Positions 35,096 through 46,291 of a stretch of DNA of 64,000 nucleotides are shown one piece after another (the first letter of the stretch is position 1; each line of letters begins with the position of its first letter). The DNA comes from Pseudoscleropodium purum (lineage: Eukaryota > Streptophyta > Bryopsida > Hypnales > Brachytheciaceae), in NCBI GenBank assembly GCA_963969395.1, contig OZ017795.1, forward strand, positions 41,645,063-41,709,062, written 5' to 3'. The notes under the pieces are model-generated. The model made no database searches and was not told the origin of the DNA. It worked only from the letters and a program-made list of their open reading frames with translations. The position numbers and the translations under genes were made by a program.

Positions 35096-36598
35096 ATGGA
35101 ATTCCTTTCGAATTTGAGTGCAGAGGATCTCGCCAAGGTTGTTGCCGTTCTGAAGGAATTGCAACCACTACTACCGTCCCCCTCCGCCGCACCTCCACTC
35201 TCTGTACCCTCCGTGGTCCCTTCTCCTTCATCTGTCCCTTCTCCTCCGTCCGCTACCTCTCACGGCTTATCCTCTTCACTCTCTCGGCCCTCTGTCTCTT
35301 CTCGTCGACCGTCTCCCTCTCCCTCAACTTGTAGTCTACCTCTTTTTTCAGGACCTACTCGACCCCCTCTTCTTGTTCATCCCCGGTCGCAGCCCCTGGC
35401 TTCTGCCGCGCCCCATCTTGTTTGTCCCCGGTCGCAGCCCCTGGCTTCTGCCGCGCTCTATCTTGTTCGTCCCCAGTCGCAGCCGCTGGCTTCTGCCGCG
35501 CCCCATCACGGTGCACTTGCCCGACCCGCAGTCAACACATCTACTTCAACACTGACCAAGCCATTTGCAAGAAGGAGGACAAAGGGTGCTACATCTTCAA
35601 ATGTTGGAGTTGGCATGACGGTTATGGAGGCAGATCCAGGACCTACTCGTGAACGCATATTTCGTATGAAGGCCCCCAAATACTCCCAAAATGCAAGTGG
35701 TGACAAATTCTATGGCAGGAAGTATCTTCATACATACCATTATTCTGCATATTTAGATTATCTTGATGCTCAAGCCAAAATCAATTGGTGGTTTACAAAT
35801 CCTGCTGATGAAGAAGTTTATGATGTTTTATTTTCAAACTATAAAAACAACATAGATGCTAGAAAAAAATGCAATAAATTCATTGAGCAAAGGATTGATG
35901 GTTTGGGAGCACTTCAATTTGTTATCAATGGTTTATCTTCACAATTGCGGTGGGAGGTAGATGATGTCTACCTCTATTTTATGGACCACAAACAAAACTA
36001 TCAAAAAATATACAATGAGCGTGTAGAGAAACAGAAGGAGGATGGAAGAACCATTGAAGATGTGGAAGGTGAGGATGATGGTTTAGCCCTTACTACTCTC
36101 AACGTTGACAACATTGTAGAAGATGCAAACATTAATGCTTGTGGAGAAGACATGGTTGTGAATGAAGAAGGTCTTGTCCCAGAACAAGTTCCTGATATTG
36201 GGATTGAAGAGGACGAAGGAATCTCTCGAAGGAGTAAGCGGATAAGAAAGGGGGGTCCTTCAACATCCAAAAAAAACAAGAAAGTCTCCGATGTATCTAG
36301 AGATGCATCCATAGAAGATCTTCAATGGGAAGAACTCACATTTTTTGACAAGACAACTCTAGTACAGAAGCTAATGGGTGTTGACTCTCGGTTTGATGTA
36401 GAGAAATTTGTTCGGACATGGATTGGAGATAGGAAGAAACTTCATGAGTCATATCCCAAAATAAAGAATGCAAGGTCTATGGAAGATTCTTCAGTCATTG
36501 AAGCGGTAGCAGAATGGGCCTTCAAAACCAAGAAAGTGGTGTTTATTGGCTCCAAAGGTTTTGAAGGTATTAGTTTGGAGGATTGGAAAGTCATTTAG
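35096..36598 (+). CDS. Unknown 500-residue single-exon protein
   Basis: An open frame starting at ATG 35096 (context CAATCATGG); an earlier in-frame ATG at 34913 would put antisense SEC5 DNA into the protein. Residues 1-20 are a short amphipathic stretch. Residues 25-145 are low-complexity Ser/Pro with three 15-residue repeats (PRSQPLASAAPHLVC type, about 96-140). From about 190 it turns into a folded-looking region (YGRKYLHTYHYSAYLDYLD, INWWFTNPADEEVYDVLF). An acidic stretch with a basic motif (RRSKRIRK) follows, then a C-terminal block (FDKTTLVQKLMGVDSRFDV.. EWAFKTKKVVFIGSKGFEG). No family is recognised. There are no membrane spans. The basic cluster could be nuclear-targeting. It lies between the SEC5 relic and transposons and may itself be element-derived. 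Confidence 0.6.
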   Translation: MEFLSNLSAEDLAKVVAVLKELQPLLPSPSAAPPLSVPSVVPSPSSVPSPPSATSHGLSSSLSRPSVSSRRPSPSPSTCSLPLFSGPTRPPLLVHPRSQPLASAAPHLVCPRSQPLASAALYLVRPQSQPLASAAPHHGALARPAVNTSTSTLTKPFARRRTKGATSSNVGVGMTVMEADPGPTRERIFRMKAPKYSQNASGDKFYGRKYLHTYHYSAYLDYLDAQAKINWWFTNPADEEVYDVLFSNYKNNIDARKKCNKFIEQRIDGLGALQFVINGLSSQLRWEVDDVYLYFMDHKQNYQKIYNERVEKQKEDGRTIEDVEGEDDGLALTTLNVDNIVEDANINACGEDMVVNEEGLVPEQVPDIGIEEDEGISRRSKRIRKGGPSTSKKNKKVSDVSRDASIEDLQWEELTFFDKTTLVQKLMGVDSRFDVEKFVRTWIGDRKKLHESYPKIKNARSMEDSSVIEAVAEWAFKTKKVVFIGSKGFEGISLEDWKVI

Positions 36599-36725
36599 AA
36601 ATGACTAATGTTTTGAATGACATTCATTATACAATTACATTTATCTTCCTTGAGAAATACCAAGTCTCTTTGGTTTCTAATTTCAAAAATTTAATTTAAT
36701 TTAAAACTCCAAAGTCATGTGAACA

Positions 36726-37375
36726 TTAATCCCTAAATTTCAATTGGCCCTACAGGGCCAAAATGTGACTTTGGGTAGTCTCCTAATTGAACAAATCTTA
36801 TTACAATTTTTTGAAACTTTTTGTGAAGCTAGAAAAACACACACGCTTTTTGGACATATAATATTTTTTTGGATTGGTGCCTGAGTGCAAAAGTTAGGGC
36901 ACAACAAGTAAAAAACAAAGGTAAGCAAGTAGCCCAAAAGATTCACAAAAAGTCAAAATTAATTTGGATTAATTTTTTTTTTTAAATGTTGTTTTTCTGA
37001 CAAAATGTGAAGCTTTGATTCATTCTATTTAGACTTGTGATGAAAAAGTTATGATCAATCTTGTTTTTCGAGCACTTCATTCTTCTTTTTGAAAAAATAA
37101 CTTGTAGCATTTATTTTTTAATGCAATTTTCACAATTTTTCTAAAAACATTGTTCAGCAAAGTTCAACATGCTTGTTAGAACAATGTCACCATTGGAATT
37201 ATTGTATTTCAATTCCATCTTAGAACTACTAACAATTTAGCTTTTTTGTTAAATTTTAGACCTAATTTTATTTAACAATTTAAAAAAGAATTAAAGTCAA
37301 TTACATTTTCATTGAAATTTTTTTCCTAGAGTTTCAACACAATTCCCATTTAAATTGCTTTAGAAAAAATCAATT
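36726..37375. mobile_element. TTAA element, family B, truncated
   Basis: It starts at TTAA (36726-36729) with TTAATCCCTAAATTTC and follows the reverse complement of 678-1613 through characteristic stretches (GGGTAG near 36774, GATTCATTCTATTTAGACTTG near 37016, TCCATCTTAGAACTACTAAC near 37215). The match fades by about 37375 and the second terminus is missing. The transposase gene begins 0.5 kb further on, so the CACTA insertion may have removed the end. Confidence 0.7.
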
Positions 37376-37866
37376 GCTTCTCCAATTAGATAAGTTCAAG
37401 AAATATGCCACTTACACCTTCTTGATCATTATTTACTATCATTTATGTAGTCACTAAAAATTTACACTATTTTAGGCAGATGCACAATAATTTTGACTAT
37501 AACAAAAAAAAATCATTTAAAATTTTTAAATGATTCCCAAAATATTTTTGTGATTTCATGTAACAATATCATGTGTACTAAATTCATCAAATACATTGTG
37601 AGATTTTAGTGAGGATTAAGTGGATAAAAATAAAATGGACACTTAACAATTAAGAACAACTCATGGAATAACATGTTTTAACATAACAAATTCAAAATCA
37701 AAGCAAAGATACAACAATTAAAAAGAAAAAAAAGGAATAAAGGTGATGTATATTTAAAAAAGAAAAACAAATACAAAATATAAATAATAAAATAGTATTT
37801 CATATAATATAATCAATGAAATACTTGAATATATTCCTATGTAGTACCACTAATAGTAATTGATTA
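37376..37866. other. 3' flank of the transposase gene
   Basis: AT-rich non-coding sequence. It presumably contains the 3' untranslated region and polyadenylation signals (AATAAA at several places on the minus strand) and, if the element is complete, one CACTA terminus. I could not recognise such a terminus. Confidence 0.4.
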
Positions 37867-40800
37867 TTAAAGATACCTAGGTGTTGTGTCCTCTAATTCA
37901 TAAGCAATTTGAATGTTATTTCGCTCCAACTCTTGATTACCTAGAGCAGGCAATAAAATGAATTTATGTAGAATTGAAGAGACCGGATGAACAATCAATT
38001 GCGAATGTTGTCTTATTGTCTTCTCCAAAAATGTCATATTCATAATAGGATGAAGCAATGGATTATTATCACTATCACATAACATTTCAAAATGTTGTGA
38101 AGCAAAGAATACATTGAGCTCTACATCAACTTCATGCACAAAAAAAGATTTTATAACTACCTTCGAAGGATGAATTGGATTGGAGTTTACAACCACGGTA
38201 TCCCCTAATTGATATAATTGACCTTTTAATACAATTGCTCGAAAAGGATAAATCCAATTGTTCAATTTGTCCACATCACCATAGAAAGCATGGTCCTCAG
38301 TATAATGAGTTTTCAATGAATCATGTACTCCAAGGGTCTGTGGTGTGACTCTATTCTTCCGTTTTGGTCCGATTAAAATCCCTTTTTGTTGTATCATATT
38401 TTTGCATGAGCAATCAGAGGGTAGCACTAGAAATTGATTTTTCCACATGAGTAAAGCTTCTGCTTGAGAAGAAACCTTTAAAATACATTGGTTATGCCAT
38501 TCCGGGCATACTTTTGGATTTGTGATGGGATAGAGACACATTGAAGACTCTTGTATCTTACTATGAATTTGAAGCAATGCTCGATCTTCAAGATATAGTC
38601 CATCATTATCATGGTTCATTTGAGAGGTCGTATTTGTAAATAAAATTCGAGTGTAGTATAATGCAAAACTTACATCATACAAGTAATGATTTGTATTTCT
38701 ACTTGTTCGCATATAAGCACTAACCTCCCGTTCAAATTTGTAGCACCAATAAACATCTTGTGGACCATGTCGTAATATATCATCCATCAAATGCCCAGCG
38801 CCTACTACATGCTCTAGAACTGATTGTCTTTGTCCTCCATGTTCAATGCAAAGTTTTCTCCAAACTTTGAATAACTCTCGTGCTATGTTGATGTCATGCA
38901 TTGACCATCCATAAGTACGAGTGTAAGAATAATATAGTCTTCCAATATTCACTAGAACCAATCCAATATGAATGAATTTTGATCTAAAATCAACTTGAAT
39001 GTGAGTCATGGTGTAATGAAGGCACCACATTATATATAATTGATATTCTTCTGCCTTGAAGAATTTGAGACGTGAGGTAGGAGCTTGAGGCCATCTTCCT
39101 ACCATAGTCTTCAAACGAGCAACATGCACTATTGCTAGTGCTTTTTCTATATTTGACTTCTCACTAGCTGTTTTACCATATGTATTGATAAATTCTTCAA
39201 TGTATTTTTTAAAGATATTTAAAGATATACAATGCATTCCATCAAATACTAAATCTAAGGATAAATCAAATCCATATAATGCATGTAAACGCCATAACGG
39301 AGATTTTCCAGTGATGCCTACATGGGAAAAAATTGCAACGAGAGAGAAGATTGAATGTTATTGTAGAATAAATTGCAATTGCACTGAATTCTAAAATTAA
39401 ATAACAATATATTTTTGAATGAAGTAGGAAATTTCAACTAAAAAACTGTCAATGTTATTAAGTTTCAAAACATTATAACAAAAATGAAACAAGTTGGTTA
39501 CCTAAAGAATTTGACAATGTTGCACGTTGTTCAGGTGTTGAGACTTTCATCCACGAAGTCATTCCTGTGTTTAAATCATCAATTGATTTTGGTGAAGCCA
39601 TACGTAAATCAGGATCAAAGTCTTCCTTGAAGACTAATTTGTTTTGATCATCAAGTTCTTGTGGAACATAACAACGACGGCAAGAACTATATCCACCATC
39701 TTTTAAATTTCCTGCTTTACATTGAGCAGGGTGGTCACCCGTGAAGATGAATAAGGCAGCACGAATCCTAAGGTCCAAATATATAATATCACACATGATT
39801 AGTGAAAAGTGTGTGAATAATTTCAAAATATAAATAATGTGTAAAAACTAATATTGTGTTGAGTTTAAAAATTTGAAAGTAAATGAATTTATAATATAAA
39901 AGAAAAATTAAATATATTGATAAAAGATTAGAAACACTAATTTTGAATAATTTAAAATAGTAATCTATAAATTTCAAAAAAATTAATAATAAAGAACAAA
40001 TACAAAATAAAATAACATTCTAGATATGAAAAAAGACCTGCATTCTGAATGAACAAGGCTTTCATGAATTTTTTTTGGATCATATGAATACTGAACTTGG
40101 AATCCTTCAATATAAGCTTTTTCCATTTCATCAATAAAGGGGGTCATGAAATAATTCATGACATTGAATTCTGTAGACTTATACAACTTCGTAGATGACA
40201 AAGGAATGAATACTATAGGCAATGGCCCAATGGATGATGTTTTACTACTATTAAGTATAGTAATTTCCAATGTCCAACAATTCTTGTATGTTGTTCTTGT
40301 TGGTTGGAATCCATCCCAATGTGCCAAAATGCTAAAATTACGTGGATCCCCCTACACTTGCATATATTCAATTGTCAAAATGTCTTTTAATATGTTAGAA
40401 ATAGTACATCATTTATATCTTGGCATCAAGTAAAGAAAAGAGTTTTAGTAAAATTTAAAAAAGAAATATACATTGAAAATCCCTATGAAAATCAAGAGTA
40501 TTAAAGTCCACATGAAATAATTACCTTCACCATACGTGGAGAAGCTTTGATGCGGTGTGAACAAGTTGTACAAATGAATATGTACATATTGATATTTGCA
40601 CGCCATCCTTTTTCCAACTCTAGTGCCCGATTACTTTGTGGAAAAGTACAATACATTGTATTGCATTTAGTACATATAATAGGCAACTCGTATAATTTTG
40701 TTGGATTCCAAAAACCACTCCAGAGTCTCACTTTACTACCATCCCAGAAGTTTTGTATAGATGCTGGGAAATCATCTAATCCTTTATCTAGCCATCTATC

Positions 40801-41891
40801 TTTAGCTTTCCACATAGTTAAAAACTCACTACAAAAAGTCCTAGAGTTGCATAATAGTGATATTTGCTCTATCACTGGTAAATAATCAAAAGATAAAATG
40901 TCTTTTCTCATTTTACCACACTCAGTGCAACTTTGGATGTCATCTTCTCTTCCAGTAAGTGGTTTCATTAAAATTGGCTCATGTTTATTACTAGCACTCC
41001 CTGTGCATAGATTGTAACGAGAGGGTTTGAACATTCCCATAGTTTTATACAATTCATTCATATCTCTAAAAGATGCTGGTAAAGGAGCCCCCTCTAGAGT
41101 GCCATCCCAAGGATGAGGGAGCATTCTAATTAATGTTCCTATACTATAGTTTTGGAAATTAGTAGGAGAAGGAACATTAGTAATATTAATGTCTTGAATG
41201 TTTTGGAAAAGAAGTGTAAATAGTTTGGTTTGGTTTGTTAGAGATGTATTACCAGAATCCAGAAGTGACTGCAATTCTAAAAGCTTTAGTTTTAGAGTTT
41301 TCTCTAATGATCCCTGAATGTTTTGATGATGATGTGTAGTTGGCTGATTAGTATGTATGGTTTGGAAGGCATCCTGAACTTGGTCACCTTCTTCATCATG
41401 GACATCATCTTGGAGGTCTTCTAGGTTTAAGTGAGGGTCTACCCTATTTTTTATAATGATATGTGGATGGGAAGTAGGTAGTGGAGCACGTGCTTGCCTT
41501 TCAAGATCATCTTGTAAATGACGATTAATGGTTCGCCGGGTCAATACAATGTTTTTTCCTATACATCGAGTACAAAAACAAGGTTCTGAATCTTCAATTG
41601 TTGTAGTAGTTCGTTGCTTTTTTTGCCCAATAACATCATAATTGGCATGCCTCTTCTTTGTCTTTGGATGTACTAATTTGACTCCACCTTCTCTATCTTT
41701 GCAGGAATAATTACAAGAACAAGGAACTAGTACTGGTGTCCTACAACATGACCAATGAATTGAAGTTAAGGCTTTTATTCAATATAGCATGATAACAAGA
41801 TGATGGATTAAAAAGAATATAACAAAATAATGTATTGAAAAATAGTTACCAATTATAGGACATACCTTGGTTTTTCTGATGTTGTAGCCAT
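37867..41891 (-). CDS. En/Spm (CACTA) Tnp2-type transposase, 1090 aa
   Basis: Five exons join in frame with canonical splice sites: 41891-41866, 41740-40525, 40351-40038, 39767-39502, 39317-37867. Together they give 3273 nt and 1090 residues without a stop. The N-terminus has Cys pairs (CSCNYSCKD, CFCTRC) and basic residues. The core has CPTKC-like zinc pairs (CTKCNTMYC, CTTCSH). It then carries catalytic-domain landmarks of the Transposase_21 family: LAHWDGFQPTRT, RAALFIFTGDHPAQCKAGN with CRRC, and LYGFDLSLDLVFDGMH, which supply candidate acidic residues. The C-terminal half has the DUF4218-like GAGHLMDDILRHGPQDVYW and FEREVSAYMRTSRNTNHYLY stretch. It would cut and rejoin CACTA-ended DNA in the nucleus. 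The start MATTSEKP is inferred from the phase-2 splice; a start farther upstream is possible. Intactness suggests recent activity. Confidence 0.85.
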
Positions 41892-44770
41892 GATTGCTTA
41901 ATGCAAATGATATAATGTAGCTATAACCACTTCTAGAGGAAATCTTATGATGAAGATTTGAATTTAAAATTTGTATATCTTTTGAATTATAGATGACTAT
42001 ATATTTGTTCAAAAATTGTGGAGTGAATTTGATTGCAATGTTGTAGCTTTATGTATTCCATGGTACTCTTTTACTTTAATCCTCTTATTTTAGAATCTTA
42101 TTTTTAGCTTTTTGTTTTCAACTTTTTCTTTCAATATCTAAATTAAATTTTTTTTGGAATCTTTTATTTTTAGCCTTATATAATAAGCATTTTTTTGAAG
42201 TGAAAATAATTATTTGTGAATAAATTCATGGTATTATAGAATCTTTTAAATCATTTTATACTTCATTCAAATGTGAAGTATAGAAACTCTAAGTGACCAA
42301 ACAACCACAATTATAGTTGCTATGCTTTTTGAAGGCTTAGTGGGAATGGAAAACTGTATATTTAAAAAAAATTGAAATTCATGAATAAAAACTAGAATGA
42401 ATTTGAACTTGAAAATGTGAATCAAAGTAAATCATTTGATTATGGATTGAATGTGAAAAAAAAAATTTCACCAAAAAATACCTCTCTCTAGTCCTACTAC
42501 TATATGAAATGTACTATTTGAGGATATTACTTGGAAAAATAATAATTTGTCTCTTCTGTTCCCCAAGAGGGAGTCACATATTACAATACATCTACTTTTT
42601 GGCAATACTGCTTTGTTATGTAGTAGTTAGATTTTTTATCAAATGAAGACCTTTTTGAAGGTTTTCATTTTGCATTGTAGTGTTTTTGGTAAAAACTATT
42701 CCTAACAATGAACTTGATTAAAATATTCAATGAAGTTCATACAAACATATATACAAATGTCACATTCAACATTTATGGTTGTAGATAATAAGTATGCCAT
42801 CAATTTTGACTCACATTGAAAAAAATGATGTATCACAGATGAAGTCTTTATTGTATTCCCAAAAAATCAAATTTGAAGTAAAATATTTTTAGTGTCAATA
42901 GAAAAAGAGTTATAATTAATTTTAAATTTCAAAAAAAGATCACAAATTTCAAGACATCAAGGATTTAGATTTATTTGAACCAAAGAACGTGCAAGACAAC
43001 ATGAAGAATAAAGAAGTAACAAATTGTCTCAAGAAACTCATTTAGTATATCCCCTTGAACCGCATGTTTAAAAAAAATTTGACCCCCTAATTACTCTTTA
43101 AAATGAACTATAATTCCAGCCTATAATTTTGAGCTTTGATTAATAATGACTGTAAGTTTCTATTGCCAAAAATTGTCAATCTAAATAACATATGAAATTA
43201 AAACTAAAGTAGTTTGAAAAATGAACTAGAATTTAATATTTTTCAACTCAAACATTTATAGAAAATACATTAACATTTCTATTGCATCAATATTAATGGA
43301 AAGTGAACTTTCAATAGAGAGCTATTTTGAGGTATTTTTTGTTCATTTTTTAGACTCGTTTTTAAAGAGTAAATAGGGGGTGAAAAATTATTTTCAACTT
43401 TACAATGTATCTTATTTTTTTTTAAACTTTGTAACAAATTACTATCAACATATAAAAATATCAATAATTCGAAATATGAACTTTCAAAATAGAAAATTCT
43501 ATGAATTAAAATTTTATTGATTTCAATTAAATTTTAAAAAGAAAATAGGGGGGCAAAAATTAGAATGCACATGGTTTAAATAGATGCACTAAGTGACTCC
43601 CCCAGGCAAATTGTAATACATCTTGTTGAATGATCATTTTTTGTTGAGGGTTAGTGATCTCACTTTAATAAATACACAATTACAACTAAGGTGATTATAT
43701 TGTGCTTCATATTCATATATTGAATGCTAATATTCAATTTTCATAATTTAGTTGGTCAATGTCTTCTTTATGTATGCAATCCTTAACTTAATTCAAATTT
43801 TAAACAATCACTTAGTTGAATCATACAAGCTAGTACCAAGTGTCGAACCATTTGCTTTACTTTAGGCATAACCATTGTAAAAGCCATGAGCTTATTTACA
43901 ATCAATGTTACAAAATTTTTGTTTTATTTTGGAATTTGATACAATGCATTTACATTCTATTGTATCATAATCACAAATTATGTGACTTATGTGAATTAGG
44001 AATGAATCATAAATTCTTTCTATAATACATATGGAGTGGTTGGAGGTAAAGCATTCTATGTGGAAATCAAGCTATAGTATTAGTAGGAACTCAACTGCTT
44101 GTAGTTAAGTGAAAAGTGGAAATTGTATTCAAAATAGAATTTGAGAACTTGTTTTAAGCATAGTAAAATAATATTTAAAAAAAATTGAACTAAATTAATC
44201 TATGAAGTCAAGGTCTATGATTTTGAAGACTCAAAATCACAAATAGTTTTTTGAAGATGAAAGGTAGTTTGAATCCCCAACTTTTGTTAGTTCACATTTT
44301 TCTGAAATAATTACTATACTATGCCAGAGTGAAGTCTGAAATTCTACTTTGAATTCAATTCCAACATTAAATATCATGTACAACCCTGAAAATTAACTTT
44401 GAAAATTCACTTAAAATGGAGTTTGTTTTTTTAAACTAAAATTTGGGGAACTTCATTGGGATTCTGTAGTGTTTCAATGATAATTATGCAAGTGTGTAAA
44501 TTCTAATCCTTTTCCATGCTATCAGTGGGTTTTTTTTCCAATAGTTTTGTGCAAAATTGCACCATATTTTTGTGCCTAGCACCACACTTATAGAAAAAAA
44601 AATGCAAAAAACCAACAATAAATTGCTAGGAAACTTCAAATGAAAAAAAATTGAATGAAATCGCCAAGTTGTGGATGAAAACAAAATTATGGACATGTGA
44701 TGTGTACTAAGGTGAAATTTTCTATCCAATATGTGGATGAATTTTGAAATTTGGAGCACCACTATACCAT
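41892..44770. other. Intergenic, no gene seen
   Basis: Very AT-rich. It should hold the promoter of the minus-strand transposase and perhaps the 5' CACTA terminus, but no CACTA/TAGTG pair with a 3-bp duplication was identified. Frames of up to 99 codons on the minus strand look like chance open reading in biased DNA. Confidence 0.5.
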
Positions 44771-45001
44771 TTAATATCGCCACTTTGGCACTTCATAGAA
44801 ATTGAAAAAGAAACCCTCGCTGCTATGCCAAACAACTTTGAACGGTAAAAATCGGCAATTTGTAAACTCTCTGAAGTCGACTGTAGACAGCCAGAAAGTC
44901 AATAGAGCCACAGGAGCCACAGGAGTCCCTGACACGAATTTCTGCTGAAATCCTGCTACGACTTTGCCACTAGTCAAATCCCAGGTATGAATAGAGCTCA
45001 T
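44771..45001 (-). pseudogene. Possible WD40-repeat gene fragment
   Basis: A 76-codon minus-strand frame begins SSIHTWDLTSGKVVAGFQQK, which fits one WD40 strand pattern (WDLxSGKxVAxF) and loosely resembles WDR74/NSA1-like sequence. The remainder does not continue into a second clear repeat, and a neighbouring frame carries blade-like residues, so a frameshift is likely. No further exons were found either side. It may be a gene fragment copied along with the GC-richer island that contains the RING gene. Confidence 0.3.
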
Positions 45002-45235
45002 GTATGAATACCAGCCCTAAACTGGTTATGAATAGTTGCTTGCCTGCTGCATTTCAGCTGTGGGGCGGGAGTTTACAAATGCGCACATTTGGTTCCCCGA
45101 TGTCCCCCGATCCCGACGCCGAAGTTCTATTGTTAAGTACCATGCGTGTCATCACTCCCGATCCGGATCCCGATCTCTTTGGAACTTTATTTGCGTGTTG
45201 TCGGTGTATCTCGAGCGGCGTTTCCAAGACTAGCA

Positions 45236-45766
45236 ATGGCTTCACAATTTATTTGCAGTATTTGTTTGGATATCATGACGAATCCTGTCGCTACGACTTG
45301 CGGCCACGTTTTTTGTTGGCGAGATTTAACTAGGTGGCTATCCACCGGGCACGACACATGCCCGGTGTGCTCGACCTCCGTGACTGGAGAATTACTGTTT
45401 GTGTTGACACTGTTCGAAAACGGTGAGAAGATTCCGCTCACAGGCGATACAGGCGATGAAGATGAAGGCGATGAAGGCGATGGAAGCGTGGGTCCTACCC
45501 CACCCTTCCATCATGCGTTGGCCGAAGTTTTTTTGAAGCGTGATAGAGACATAGAGCGGGCAGTCGCTATGATTGAGCGCTATGATGCGCTTCTAGTGAA
45601 CTTGCAGAAGTTGTACGATGAACTTAGCACAGCCAATGCCGGCTTGAAGAGGAAAATTGATGAGTTGGAAGCTTCGAATGTGGACGTAGAAAACGTGAGC
45701 GATGAGTTACGAGCCTTCAATGTGGACTTGACTCGTACGTTGTTAGATGAGAGAGATGACCAGTAG
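45236..45766 (+). CDS. RMA/RNF5-like RING protein with Cys-to-Asp change
   Basis: A 176-residue single-exon frame (start MASQF; an earlier in-frame ATG at 45146 adds 30 unconserved residues). The RING ligands are C7, C10, C22, H24, C27, D30, C42 and C45. The sixth position, Cys in the CWPC motif of RMA-type E3 ligases, is Asp here (CWRDL). Asp can bind zinc in some RINGs, but activity is uncertain. An acidic GDEDEGDEGD linker follows, then a coiled coil at about 100-172 (IERYDALLVNLQKLYDEL..LKRKIDELEA). The ER membrane anchor of RMA proteins is absent. The TAG stop is followed in the same frame by a CAF1-like segment. It sits in a GC-rich, intronless island and is probably a retrocopy or new gene. 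Confidence 0.6.
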   Translation: MASQFICSICLDIMTNPVATTCGHVFCWRDLTRWLSTGHDTCPVCSTSVTGELLFVLTLFENGEKIPLTGDTGDEDEGDEGDGSVGPTPPFHHALAEVFLKRDRDIERAVAMIERYDALLVNLQKLYDELSTANAGLKRKIDELEASNVDVENVSDELRAFNVDLTRTLLDERDDQ

Positions 45767-46291
45767 TCCGACGAGAAGGACGTGCTTCCCCAGTGCGGCT
45801 CGCGCGACTCTTGCTTGTGGCAATTCAATTTCCGCGAGTTCAATTTGCGAGAGGATGTGTACGCGCACGACTCCATTGAGCTCCTGAAGCAGAGTGGCAT
45901 CGACTTCCAGCAAAACGAGGAGCGAGGGATTGATTCGCAACGGTTTGGGGAGCTTTTGATGTCGTCGGGGATCGTCTTGAATGAGAATGTACATTGGGTG
46001 ACTTTCCATAGCGGCTATGATTTCGGATACTTGTTGAAGCTGCTGACATGCCAGAATTCGCCCGCCAGTGAGGATGAGTTTTTCAACTTGTTGAGAACGT
46101 ATTTCCCCATTCTGTATGATATCAAGTACCTGATGAAGTTCTGCGACAATTTGCACGGGGGGCTCAACAAGCGGGCGGAATCGTTGGACGTGGAGCGAAT
46201 CGGACCTTGCCATCAGGGCTTCTTCAAGGGCTCCACGGAAAAGTACGTGGGGGTCTTGTATGGGGCGGGCTCGGACAATCTCGACTCTTGA
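45767..46291 (+). pseudogene. Truncated CAF1/POP2 deadenylase copy
   Basis: In the RING gene's frame, one TAG later, the DNA reads [20 protein letters not shown] and continues through [40 protein letters not shown] and [19 protein letters not shown]. This is a close match to the CCR4-NOT catalytic subunit CAF1, the nuclease that shortens mRNA poly(A) tails. The N-terminal third with the DxE catalytic pair is missing. After CHQ, about 16 residues (the SDSLLTS part with the last catalytic Asp) are deleted before [15 protein letters not shown]. There are no introns. It is inactive as a nuclease and looks like a retrocopy fused to, or inserted behind, the RING gene. Confidence 0.85.

Noticed and set aside
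34258..36729. TTAA-like ends at 34258 and 36726 as bounds of one element carrying the 500-residue gene
   Set aside because: The right motif points outward and starts a family B copy, so the two do not form an inverted pair.
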